From Micromonospora sp. WMMD980 (lineage in GTDB: Bacteria; Actinomycetota; Actinomycetes; Mycobacteriales; Micromonosporaceae), in assembly GCF_029626035.1 (NCBI RefSeq), contig NZ_JARUBE010000003.1:2356001-2420000 (forward strand): 64,000 bases of DNA, read 5' to 3'. The position numbers and the translations under genes were made by a program. Positions 23,295 to 31,088 of the stretch are shown here, in pieces. The notes beneath the pieces were generated by a model. The model made no database searches and was not told the DNA's origin. It saw only the letters and a list, made by a program, of their open reading frames with translations. The stretch's first letter is position 1, and each line of letters starts with the position of its first letter.

Positions 23295-25040
23295 TCAGGC
23301 CACGAGCAGTTGGTGGGTGGCCAGCTCCCGGTAGAGCGGGCTGGTGGTGGTCAACTCGTCGTGCGTGCCGACCGCGACCACCCGGCCGCCGTCGAGCACC
23401 ACGATCTGGTCGGCGTCCACCACGGTGGAGAGGCGGTGCGCCACGATCACCAGGGTACGGCGCACCGCGACCGCGTCGATGGCCCGGCGCAACGCCGCCT
23501 CGTTGCGCGCGTCGAGGTTGCTCGTCGGCTCGTCGAGCAACAGCACCGGCGGTCCGGCCAGCAGCGCCCGGGCGATGGCCAGCCGCTGCCGTTCCCCGCC
23601 GGAGAGCAGCACCCCACCCTCCCCCACCTGCACGTCCAGCCCGTCGACGGTCCGGTCGGCCAGGTGGCCCAGGTTCACCTCGTCGAGCACCGCACACAGC
23701 CGGTCGTCGGTGGCGTCGGGCGCGGTGATCAGCAGGTTGTCGCGCAGCGTGCCGGCGAGGACCGGCGCCTCCTGCTCGACGTAGCCGAGCCGGGCCCGCA
23801 GCGCGTCGCGGGGCAGCTCCCGCACGTCCACGCCGTCCAGGCGCACCGCGCCCTCGTCCACCTCGTAGAAGCGCTCGACCAGGGCCAGCAGCGTGGACTT
23901 GCCGGCGCCGGACGGACCGACGAGCGCCGTCCGGGTGCCGGCCGGCACGGTGAAGCTCACCTCGCGCAGCACTGGCGGCCCGCCGGGATAGCCGAAGCCG
24001 ACCCGGTCGAACTCGACCCGCGCCGGCACGCCGGCGGACGGTGCGACCGCCGCGCCCGGACGGTCGTCGACGGCCTCGTCCGGCACCGCGAGGATCTCCT
24101 CGATCCGGGCCAACGCGCCCAGACCGCTCTGCAACTGGGTGTACGCGTGCACCGCCTGGCCCAGCGGCAGCACCAGGAAGAACAGGAACATCACGAACGC
24201 GACCAGGTCGCCGACGCTGATCGCGCCCGCCGCCACCCGGGCCCCGCCCACGGCCAGCACCAGCAGGAACGCGCCCTGCACGGTGACCGTGCTGGCCGGG
24301 CCGACCACCGCCTCGGCGCGGGCCACCCCCAGCCCCGCCCGGTACGCCGCCGTCGCGCTCGCCACCACCGTCCCGGTCTCCCGCCCCTCGGCACGGCTGG
24401 CCCGGATGGTCCGCGCCGCGGAGATCGCCCGCTCGACCGCCGAGGTCATCTCGCCGACGCGTTCCTGGGCCCGGCGCGCCAGCCCGCGCACCCGGCGGGC
24501 GACGGTGACCGCGAAGACCACGCCGAGCGCGACCGCGCCCAGCGTCACCCCGAACAGCAGCGGGTCGAGCAGCAGCATCGCGGTGCCGGCGCCGAGCACC
24601 ATCACCGCCCCGGTGACGGTCTCGAAGAGGCCCGAGGTGACGACCGCCCGCAGCAACGTCGTGTCGGCGCCCACCCGGGACAGCAGGTCGCCGGTACGAC
24701 GCCTGTCGTACTCCACGATCGGCAGCCGCAGCAGGTGCCCGGCCAGCCGGCGGCGCACGCCCAGGACGAGCCCCTCGGCGGTGCGTTGCAGCAGAAAGTC
24801 GCGGAGCCCGCCGAGCAGCGCGCCGGCCACCACCAGGGCGACCAGCGCGACCACCAGCGTGGCGGCCGGGCGGTCGGCGGTGATCCGGTTCAGCAACTTG
24901 CGGGTGAGCAGCGGCTGGGCGAGCGCGGCGGCGGACCCGGTGAGCGACAGCGCGCCCACCGCGACCAGGGTGCCGCGGTGGGCGCGCAGGTAGGGCAGCA
25001 GAGCGGCGAGTCCCGGCGTCGGGCCGGCTTCGGCGGTCAT
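23295..25040 (-). CDS. ABC exporter, fused permease and ATPase
   Basis: A 581-residue half-transporter of the MsbA/multidrug type. Six membrane helices lie in about 1-310. The nucleotide-binding domain (about 340-575) has Walker A GPSGAGKST, signature LSGGERQRLAIARAL, Walker B VLLLDEPTSNLD and an AHR switch histidine. It probably exports a lipid or drug-like compound as a homodimer; the substrate is unknown. It is probably leaderless (TACCGT about 9 nt before ATG 25040). Confidence 0.9.
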   Translation of the reverse strand: MTAEAGPTPGLAALLPYLRAHRGTLVAVGALSLTGSAAALAQPLLTRKLLNRITADRPAATLVVALVALVVAGALLGGLRDFLLQRTAEGLVLGVRRRLAGHLLRLPIVEYDRRRTGDLLSRVGADTTLLRAVVTSGLFETVTGAVMVLGAGTAMLLLDPLLFGVTLGAVALGVVFAVTVARRVRGLARRAQERVGEMTSAVERAISAARTIRASRAEGRETGTVVASATAAYRAGLGVARAEAVVGPASTVTVQGAFLLVLAVGGARVAAGAISVGDLVAFVMFLFFLVLPLGQAVHAYTQLQSGLGALARIEEILAVPDEAVDDRPGAAVAPSAGVPARVEFDRVGFGYPGGPPVLREVSFTVPAGTRTALVGPSGAGKSTLLALVERFYEVDEGAVRLDGVDVRELPRDALRARLGYVEQEAPVLAGTLRDNLLITAPDATDDRLCAVLDEVNLGHLADRTVDGLDVQVGEGGVLLSGGERQRLAIARALLAGPPVLLLDEPTSNLDARNEAALRRAIDAVAVRRTLVIVAHRLSTVVDADQIVVLDGGRVVAVGTHDELTTTSPLYRELATHQLLVA

Positions 25041-25092
25041 GACCGAACGGTAGCCGGGAGCCGCACCGGGCCGACCGGTCGCCGCGTCACCG

Positions 25093-26181
25093 TCAGCCGG
25101 TCAGCACCACCTGAAGCTCCGAGCGGCGGCGTTCCGCCAGCTCGGTGAGCAGGCTCGGCGCCTCGTCCAGCGGCGCCACCGCGGAGACGAGGTGCTTGCG
25201 GATCTGGTCGCCGTGCTGGCGCAGCAGCTCCACCGTCTCGGCGGAGAGCCGCTCCCGGTCCCAGGTCGGGGCGAGCCCGCGCGGCACCCGCCCGATCTGC
25301 GCGCAGCGCAGCGACAGGCCGTTGTGGTGGAACTCCTCGCCGAGCCGGACCGCGTCCGCGCCGCCCTGGTAGAAGGCCAGGTCGATCACCGTGCCCTGCG
25401 GGCGGAGCAGGCGCAGCGCGAGCTGCAACGCCCAGTCCTGGCCCCGGCACTGGAAGACCACGTCCGCACCGCGGTCGCCGGCGGCGTGGTTCCACCGGGT
25501 CTTGAGCACCACGGCCGGGTCGTCCGCCGCCGGGTCGAGCGTCTCCAGGCCGAGCGCCTCGGCCACCTGCCGCCGCGCCGGGGTCGGATCCACCACCACC
25601 ACCGAGGCGGCGCCGTGGCGGCGGGCGAACAGCGCGGTGAGCAGCGCGACCACGCCACCGCCGACGACCGCCACCCGCCGTCCCCGGACGCCGTCGCCGA
25701 GGGTACGCACGTCGGTGCCGCACAGGTCCGCCGCGGCGTGCAGCAGCCCGTTGGCGCAGATCGGTCCCATGTGCGCGACGTAGACGCCGAGCAGCGGGTC
25801 GAGGTCGTCGGGCAGCGGCACGAACCGCTCGGCGACCGGGTCGGCGACCCAGCCGCTGCGGTGGCCGTACGTCATCGCGCCGACCGTGCCCACCGCGACC
25901 GCCGGGGTGCGGCTCTCCACCACCCGGCCGACCTGCATGTAGCCGAGGCGCTCGACCGGGTACGGGGTGCTCGCCCCGCCCGGCCGGAACAGCCCGAGGC
26001 CGGCGTCCCAGGTGACGTGCAGATAGGGGTTGGTGCCCTTGACGAAGCTCAGCTCGGTGCCGGCGGACACGCCGCTGTAGAGCGTCTGCACCCGGAACGT
26101 GCCGTCGCGCAGCTCGGCCGCGTCCCGCTCGACCAGCTCGACCCGGCCCGGTCCGCTGACCACCACCACCCGGTCACGCAT
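25093..26181 (-). CDS. Medium-chain dehydrogenase (zinc-alcohol-dehydrogenase-like)
   Basis: A 362-residue MDR protein. The N-terminal catalytic region has YSGVSAGTELSFVKG in place of the usual GICGTD, as in the BchC-like subgroup that lacks the classical zinc ligand. The Rossmann motif VAVVGGGVVALL (about 171-182) follows. NAD(P)-dependent oxidoreductase of unknown substrate. Its ATG overlaps the end of the Gfo/Idh/MocA gene by 8 nt (ATGCGTGA), so the two are co-translated and probably act in sequence on a sugar or polyol. Confidence 0.85.
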   Translation of the reverse strand: MRDRVVVVSGPGRVELVERDAAELRDGTFRVQTLYSGVSAGTELSFVKGTNPYLHVTWDAGLGLFRPGGASTPYPVERLGYMQVGRVVESRTPAVAVGTVGAMTYGHRSGWVADPVAERFVPLPDDLDPLLGVYVAHMGPICANGLLHAAADLCGTDVRTLGDGVRGRRVAVVGGGVVALLTALFARRHGAASVVVVDPTPARRQVAEALGLETLDPAADDPAVVLKTRWNHAAGDRGADVVFQCRGQDWALQLALRLLRPQGTVIDLAFYQGGADAVRLGEEFHHNGLSLRCAQIGRVPRGLAPTWDRERLSAETVELLRQHGDQIRKHLVSAVAPLDEAPSLLTELAERRRSELQVVLTG

Positions 26182-27193
26182 CGACGGCCACCCCCGCGTC
26201 GGTGTCCGCCACGGCGGCGGTGAGCCGGGCCGCCGGGCCGGTCGGCAACGCCACCGGCCGGCCGGTGCGCGCCGACTCCGCCACCGCCAGCGCGAGCCGC
26301 TGGGTGCGCAGCGCCTCGGCGTACGGGACCCGCACGTCGTCGCCGACGCCGCGCACCGCGTCGACGAAGGCCCGGTCGACGGCGACCCGGGCGGCGTCCG
26401 GGTCGGCGGGCAGGTGCCGCTCGCCGTCGGCGTCGCGCACGGTCAGGCCGTCCTCGGCCAGCGACAGCGCCAGCCCGTCGGCGAGGATCTCCAGGCCGGC
26501 CCGGTGCTTCCAGGTGAGCACGCAGGCGGCGGCGAGCGTGCCCACCGCCCCGGAGGCGAACCGCAGCGTCGCGGCGGTCACCGAGTCGATGTCGGCGCCG
26601 TCGACCGGTGGCGGCGTGCCGTCGCCGTACGCGGTCACCTCGGTGACCTCGCCGACCAGCAGCCGGACCAGGTCGAGCACGTGCGCGGCCTGCTCCACCA
26701 CCGGGCCGCCGGAGCGGTCCCGCCGCGCCCACCAGGCAACCGGGGGCACCTTGTCCAGCCAGGCGCCGTTGACCATCCGCACCGGACGGTCGGCGAGCAG
26801 CCGCCGCGCCTCCTCCACCACGTGCAGGTAACGCCAGTGGTGGCCGACGCCGGTGCGCAGCCCGGCGCGCTCCACCAGGGCGGCGATCCGCTCGGCCGTC
26901 TCCAGGTCGACGGCCACCGGCTTCTCCACGAACATCGGCACGCCGGCGGCGACCACCGCCTCCTCGGCCGGGCCGTGCGCGAACGGCGGCACGCACACGT
27001 ACACCGCGTCCGGGCCGGCGGCGAGCAGCTCGGCCACGTCGGCGAAGACCTGGCCGCCGTACGTGCCGGCGAGCGCCCGCGCCGCCTCCGGCGCGACGTC
27101 CGTCACGCCGAGCAGTTCCACATCCTCGAAGCCGGTGAGCACGCGGGCGTGGCGTTGCGCCACCCCGCCGGCCCCGACCAGTCCCACCCGCAT
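26174..27193 (-). CDS. Gfo/Idh/MocA-family oxidoreductase
   Basis: A 339-residue NAD(P)-dependent sugar oxidoreductase. The Rossmann motif VGLVGAGGVAQRHARVL is at residue 3, the EKP motif (FVEKPVAVDLETAE) near 93, and VGHHWRYLHVVEEAR in the catalytic region. It starts an operon with the MDR gene and is divergent from gpgS, with a 205-bp region between. The set may serve a sugar-acid or glucosylglycerate-related pathway, by context only. Confidence 0.87.
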   Translation of the reverse strand: MRVGLVGAGGVAQRHARVLTGFEDVELLGVTDVAPEAARALAGTYGGQVFADVAELLAAGPDAVYVCVPPFAHGPAEEAVVAAGVPMFVEKPVAVDLETAERIAALVERAGLRTGVGHHWRYLHVVEEARRLLADRPVRMVNGAWLDKVPPVAWWARRDRSGGPVVEQAAHVLDLVRLLVGEVTEVTAYGDGTPPPVDGADIDSVTAATLRFASGAVGTLAAACVLTWKHRAGLEILADGLALSLAEDGLTVRDADGERHLPADPDAARVAVDRAFVDAVRGVGDDVRVPYAEALRTQRLALAVAESARTGRPVALPTGPAARLTAAVADTDAGVAVDA

Positions 27194-27341
27194 CCGACCG
27201 CCCTCTCACCGTCACCGACAAGCTGCGCCTGAGCACTCCCCCCGCCGGCTTCGCGGCAAACCGGCGGGCCCGCAACGTGACGTTCATCTGCCGGGAACCG
27301 ACCGGTACGCACCTAGTGATCAAGTAGTTGAGCATTATCCG

Positions 27342-27367
27342 GTTAGCGCGGGCTCGCCACTGGGAAA
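27342..27367 (+). promoter_or_regulatory. Possible SigB-like promoter of gpgS
   Basis: GTTA (27342-27345), 16 nt, GGGAAA (27362-27367), ending 31 nt before the gpgS start. The spacing matches the other elements, but the -10 is GGGAAA rather than GGGTA. The rest of the 27194-27398 gap is unusually AT-rich around 27310-27345. Confidence 0.35.
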
Positions 27368-27398
27368 CAAGAGTCCGCGATTCCGCCACTAATGGGGG

Positions 27399-28418
27399 GT
27401 GCCCGTGCGGGAATCAGATTCGACCGTCTCACCGGTGGTGGAGGCGTGGGCAACGTACCGCACCAGCACGGCCGACGACTGGCCGGCGGAACGGCTGCTG
27501 GGGGTCAAGGGCGCCAGCCGGGTCAGCGTGGTGCTGCCGGCGCGTAACGAGGAGGCCACGGTCGGCGCGATCGTGTCGACCATCCGCGAGCACCTGATGG
27601 ACCGGGTGCCGCTGGTCGACGAGCTGATCGTGGTGGACTCGCGGTCCACCGACCGGACCGCGCGGGTGGCGCGCGCGGCCGGCGCCGAGGTGGTGGGGCA
27701 GGACGCGATGACACGCGGGCTGCCGCGGCTGACCGGCAAGGGCGACGCGCTCTGGGCCGGGCTCGCCGCCGCCGAGAGCGACGTGGTGGCGTTCATCGAC
27801 GCCGACCTGCGCGAGTTCCGGCCACACTTCGTCACCGGCCTGCTCGGGCCGCTGCTCACCGACCCGGGCGTGGAGTTCGTCAAGGGCTTCTACCACCGCC
27901 CGCTGGTCGGTGCGACGAGCGTGGAGCCCGACGGCGGCGGCCGGGTGACGGAGTTGATGGCCCGGCCGCTGCTCAACCTGTTCTGGCCGGAGCTGGCCGG
28001 CTTCGTGCAGCCACTGGCCGGCGAGTACGCGGGCCGCCGCGAGGTGCTGGACCGGATTCCGTTCGTCACCGGGTACGGCGTCGAGACGGCGATGCTCATC
28101 GACCTGCTGGAGCTGGTCGGGCTGGACGCGCTGGCCCAGGTCGACCTGGGCGAGCGCAAGCACCGGCACCAGGACACCGCCGCGCTGGGCCGGATGTCGG
28201 CGCAGATCATGCTGACCGCCTGGTCACGGCTGCAACGGCGCGGCTGGGCCGCGCCCGGCACGATGCCGACGCCGCTGCTGACCCAGTTCCGCCGGGGCGG
28301 CTCGGAGACGTTGCCCAACCTGGACCGGGAGATCGTGGTCAACGACGTCTCGGTCGAGGAACGGCCACCGCTGGCCGAGCTGCGCCACCGGGTTCCCCGC
28401 CGGCGCGTGCCCGCGTGA
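27399..28418 (+). CDS. gpgS: Glucosyl-3-phosphoglycerate synthase
   Basis: A 339-residue GT-A enzyme (GT81-type) that joins glucose from a nucleotide sugar to 3-phosphoglycerate, the first step to glucosylglycerate and methylglucose lipopolysaccharides. Motifs: VSVVLPARNEEATVGAIV, VDSRSTDRTARVA, and the metal-binding DADLREF. PLAGEYAGRREVLDRIPFVTGYGVE is highly typical of GpgS. GTG 27399 or GTG 27405 are both possible; GGGGGG is upstream. A GT4 gene follows after 28 nt. Confidence 0.92.
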   Translation: MPVRESDSTVSPVVEAWATYRTSTADDWPAERLLGVKGASRVSVVLPARNEEATVGAIVSTIREHLMDRVPLVDELIVVDSRSTDRTARVARAAGAEVVGQDAMTRGLPRLTGKGDALWAGLAAAESDVVAFIDADLREFRPHFVTGLLGPLLTDPGVEFVKGFYHRPLVGATSVEPDGGGRVTELMARPLLNLFWPELAGFVQPLAGEYAGRREVLDRIPFVTGYGVETAMLIDLLELVGLDALAQVDLGERKHRHQDTAALGRMSAQIMLTAWSRLQRRGWAAPGTMPTPLLTQFRRGGSETLPNLDREIVVNDVSVEERPPLAELRHRVPRRRVPA

Positions 28419-28446
28419 CGACCACATCCGAGAAGGAGACCGGCGT

Positions 28447-29601
28447 ATGACGCTCACCGTGCTGATGAACGCCGGTCCGTGGCTGTCCGTGCCGCCCCCG
28501 GGCTACGGCGGGATCGAGAACGTGATCGCCACGCTGGTGCCGGAGCTGCGCCGACTCGGCGTACGGGTGGTGCTGGCCTCGGTGGGAAGCAGCACGCTGC
28601 CGGTCGACGAGCGGATCGCGGTCTTTCCGGACGGCCAGTTCCACGCGCTGCAGCGGCCGTACAACCAGGTCTGCGGCGTGTCGCAGGCGCACCTGGCCGG
28701 CGTGGCGCGGGCCCTGCACGCCCGCGACGACATCGACCTGGTGCACGACCACGTGGAGGCGGTCGGTCTGGCCACCCTGGCCGCGATGGGTCCGGACGCG
28801 CCGCCGGTGCTGCACACGCTGCACTGGGATCTGGCCAAGCACCCGGAGCTGTACGGCAACCTGGACGGCGGCGACCGGGTCCGGGTCAACGGCGTGTCCG
28901 CCGCGCAGCTGGCCCGGGCGCCGCGCGCGCTGCGCGAGCACTCGGTCGGCCACGTGCACCTGTCCACCCCGCTCGCGGTCGACGCGGACCGCCGCCCGGC
29001 GGCGGCCAGGGGCGAGCACGTGGTGATCCTGGGCCGGATCAACCCGGGCAAGGGGCAGGACCTGGGCGCCCGGCTGGCCCGTGCGGTCGGCTTCCCGCTG
29101 GTGCTGGCCGGACCGGTCGGCCCGTACCACCGTCCGGAGGACCTGGCCGCGGCCGGCGACGAGGCGCGACAGAACCCGGACGTGCGGTTCTTCCACGAGC
29201 ACGTCGCCCCGTACGTCGACGGCGACCTGGTGCGCTGGGTGGGCACGGTGGTCGGGCGGGAGCGCGACGACCTGGTGGCCTCGGCGCGGGCGTCGCTGTT
29301 CCCGCTGCGCTGGGAGGAGCCGGGCGGCACCGCGGTGGTGGAGTCGCTGGCGCTGGGCACACCGGTGGTGGCCACCGCCCGTGGCTGCCTACCGGAGCTG
29401 ATCGAGCACGGCCGCACCGGCCTGCTCGCCACCGACGAGGAGGAACTGGGCGACCTGGTGCTCGCCGCCGGCATGCTGGCCGAGGACGAGTGCCGGCGGG
29501 TGGCGGCCGAACGGTTCACCCCGGCCCGGATGGCACAGCGGTACGTGGCGCTGTACGACCGGGTCCGCCAGGGCGCCACCACGCCGTTGCAGCCCGCCTG
29601 A
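28447..29601 (+). CDS. GT4-family glycosyltransferase
   Basis: A 384-residue GT-B retaining glycosyltransferase. The N-domain has PPPGYGGIENVIATLVPELR. The C-domain has VVILGRINPGKGQD and the E-x7-E element EEPGGTAVVESLALGTPVVA. Donor and acceptor unknown; adjacency to gpgS suggests a sugar-phosphate or glycoside pathway. AGAAGGAGA lies upstream of ATG 28447. Confidence 0.87.
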   Translation: MTLTVLMNAGPWLSVPPPGYGGIENVIATLVPELRRLGVRVVLASVGSSTLPVDERIAVFPDGQFHALQRPYNQVCGVSQAHLAGVARALHARDDIDLVHDHVEAVGLATLAAMGPDAPPVLHTLHWDLAKHPELYGNLDGGDRVRVNGVSAAQLARAPRALREHSVGHVHLSTPLAVDADRRPAAARGEHVVILGRINPGKGQDLGARLARAVGFPLVLAGPVGPYHRPEDLAAAGDEARQNPDVRFFHEHVAPYVDGDLVRWVGTVVGRERDDLVASARASLFPLRWEEPGGTAVVESLALGTPVVATARGCLPELIEHGRTGLLATDEEELGDLVLAAGMLAEDECRRVAAERFTPARMAQRYVALYDRVRQGATTPLQPA

Positions 29602-29641
29602 TCTCGGCGCCGCCCCGCCGCTCGGGTTCACCCGGCCGGCG

Positions 29642-29666
29642 GTTTGCCGGGGGCGGGCCGGGGAAC
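29642..29666 (+). promoter_or_regulatory. Possible SigB-like promoter of the DUF4383 gene
   Basis: GTTT (29642-29645), 15 nt, GGGAAC (29661-29666), 23 nt before GTG 29690. The -10 deviates from GGGTA, so confidence is lower. Confidence 0.35.
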
Positions 29667-29689
29667 CCGGCGGCGGCGAGGAGGTCGCC

Positions 29690-30154
29690 GTGACGAACTC
29701 GATGGCGCACTCCCGGGCGCGACGCAACCCGGCCGCCGGCCGCCCGCCGGTGCGCCGGGTCGCCTCCGGGTTCGCCGTGCTCCTGCTGCTGCTCGGCGTG
29801 CTGGGCTTCGTGCCCGGCGTCACCAGCGCCTACGCGGAGCTGCGGTTCGCCGGGCCCGGCTCCGGCGCCCGGCTGCTCGGCGTGTTCCAGGTCTCCGTGC
29901 TGCAGAACCTCGTCCATCTGGTGCTCGGTGCGGCCGGCCTGGCACTGGCCCGCACCGTCGCCGGCGCCCGCGCGTTCCTGCTCGGCGGCGGCGCGGTCTA
30001 TCTGGTGCTCTGGCTCCACGGCCTGGCCGTCGACAGGCGCAGCGCGGCGAACGTGCTGGCGGTCAACCGCGCCGACACCTGGCTGCTCCTGCTGCTGGGC
30101 GCCACCATGCTGGCGCTGGGGCTGTTCGCCGGCCGGCGCGGGCACCGCCGCTGA
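29690..30154 (+). CDS. DUF4383 family membrane protein
   Basis: A 154-residue protein with four hydrophobic spans (about 25-46, 68-88, 92-113 and 124-146). The LLGVFQVSVLQNLVHLVLGAAGL segment is the DUF4383 signature. Function unknown; members are often under general-stress control in actinobacteria. GAGGAGG lies 6 nt before GTG 29690. Confidence 0.87.
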   Translation: MTNSMAHSRARRNPAAGRPPVRRVASGFAVLLLLLGVLGFVPGVTSAYAELRFAGPGSGARLLGVFQVSVLQNLVHLVLGAAGLALARTVAGARAFLLGGGAVYLVLWLHGLAVDRRSAANVLAVNRADTWLLLLLGATMLALGLFAGRRGHRR

Positions 30155-30204
30155 CCTGCGCCCATGCCACGCGAGCGGCGGGGATGTGACACGCCGGGCG
30201 CCCG

Positions 30205-30230
30205 GTTTCGGGCCTCCGGGGCCCGGGTAC
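30205..30230 (+). promoter_or_regulatory. SigB/SigF-type promoter candidate for the STAS-ATPase gene
   Basis: GTTT (30205-30208), 16 nt, GGGTAC (30225-30230). The predicted start lies about 32 nt before ATG 30269. Spacing and -10 are identical to those of the ctaD element. Confidence 0.6.
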
Positions 30231-30268
30231 GTCGGTAGTCCTCCCGACGAGTTGGAAACGAGGGCCCG

Positions 30269-31000
30269 ATGTCGACCCGGATCAGGTGCGAGGTCCGCGA
30301 CGAGTCTCCGGTCACCGTCGTACGGCTGGCCGGCGCGCTCGACCTGGGAACCACGCGCGCGGTGCACGAGGTGCTGGACCGGTGCCTGTCCGCGCAGCCG
30401 GACGCGCTCGTGGTCGACCTGGAGGAGGTCCACGTCGTCGAGCCGCTGGCGCTCTCCGTCTTCGCCGCGGCCTGCCGCAGGGGCGGCGACTGGCCGGCCG
30501 TCCCGCTGGTGCTCTCCGCGCCGCCCCGGGAGGCGGCGGCCTGGCTGAACGAGACCACCGCCTGCCGGGTGGTGCCGGTCCGGCAGGACTGCGCGGAGGC
30601 CACCGCGCTGGCCGGCGCCGAGGCCGCGCCGCGGCTGCGGGCCCGGCTGGAGCCGGTGGCCGGGGCGTGCCGCCGGGCCCGGGAGCTGGTCACCGAGGCG
30701 TGCGGCAGGTGGAACGTGCCGGAGCTGGTCGGCCCGGCCTCGCTGGTGCTCAGCGAGCTGGTCGGCAACGTGGTCCGGCACGCCGGCACGCCCATGCACG
30801 TCACGCTGACGCTGCGCCGGCCGTACCTGCGGGTGGCGGTGATGGACGGCAGCCCGGCCGACGCCCGCGCCGCGACCGGCCGCGACCTGCGGTCCGAGGG
30901 GGGCCGCGGACTGATGCTGGTGCGCGAGCTGACCCAGCGGTGGGGCAGCACGCCGGTCGGCGCCGGCAAGGTCGTCTGGGCCATGCTCCCGGCGAACTGA
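30269..31000 (+). CDS. STAS domain fused to an anti-sigma-type ATPase (HATPase_c)
   Basis: A 243-residue fusion. STAS (about 5-100) resembles anti-sigma antagonists, but at the phosphoacceptor position of FIDSSGL it reads VVEPLAL, so no phosphorylatable serine is present. HATPase_c (about 125-243) has the N-box SELVGNVVRHA, VMDGSP and GGRGLMLV, as in RsbW/SpoIIAB kinases. Antagonist and kinase are normally separate proteins; here they are joined. Likely acts on a SigB/SigF-type factor such as the one at 33219-34358. Its own promoter candidate is of that class, suggesting feedback. Confidence 0.85.
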   Translation: MSTRIRCEVRDESPVTVVRLAGALDLGTTRAVHEVLDRCLSAQPDALVVDLEEVHVVEPLALSVFAAACRRGGDWPAVPLVLSAPPREAAAWLNETTACRVVPVRQDCAEATALAGAEAAPRLRARLEPVAGACRRARELVTEACGRWNVPELVGPASLVLSELVGNVVRHAGTPMHVTLTLRRPYLRVAVMDGSPADARAATGRDLRSEGGRGLMLVRELTQRWGSTPVGAGKVVWAMLPAN

Positions 31001-31022
31001 CCGAATTCTCCGCTCTCGCCTG

Positions 31023-31048
31023 GTTTTATGGGCAGCGGGGACGGGTAC
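31023..31048 (+). promoter_or_regulatory. SigB/SigF-type promoter candidate for ctaD
   Basis: GTTT (31023-31026), 16 nt, GGGTAC (31043-31048), with a leader of about 35 nt before ATG 31089. Confidence 0.6.
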
Positions 31049-31088
31049 GCGCGCCCGTCCTGTCTGTCGTCACACGGGGTGAGATGCC

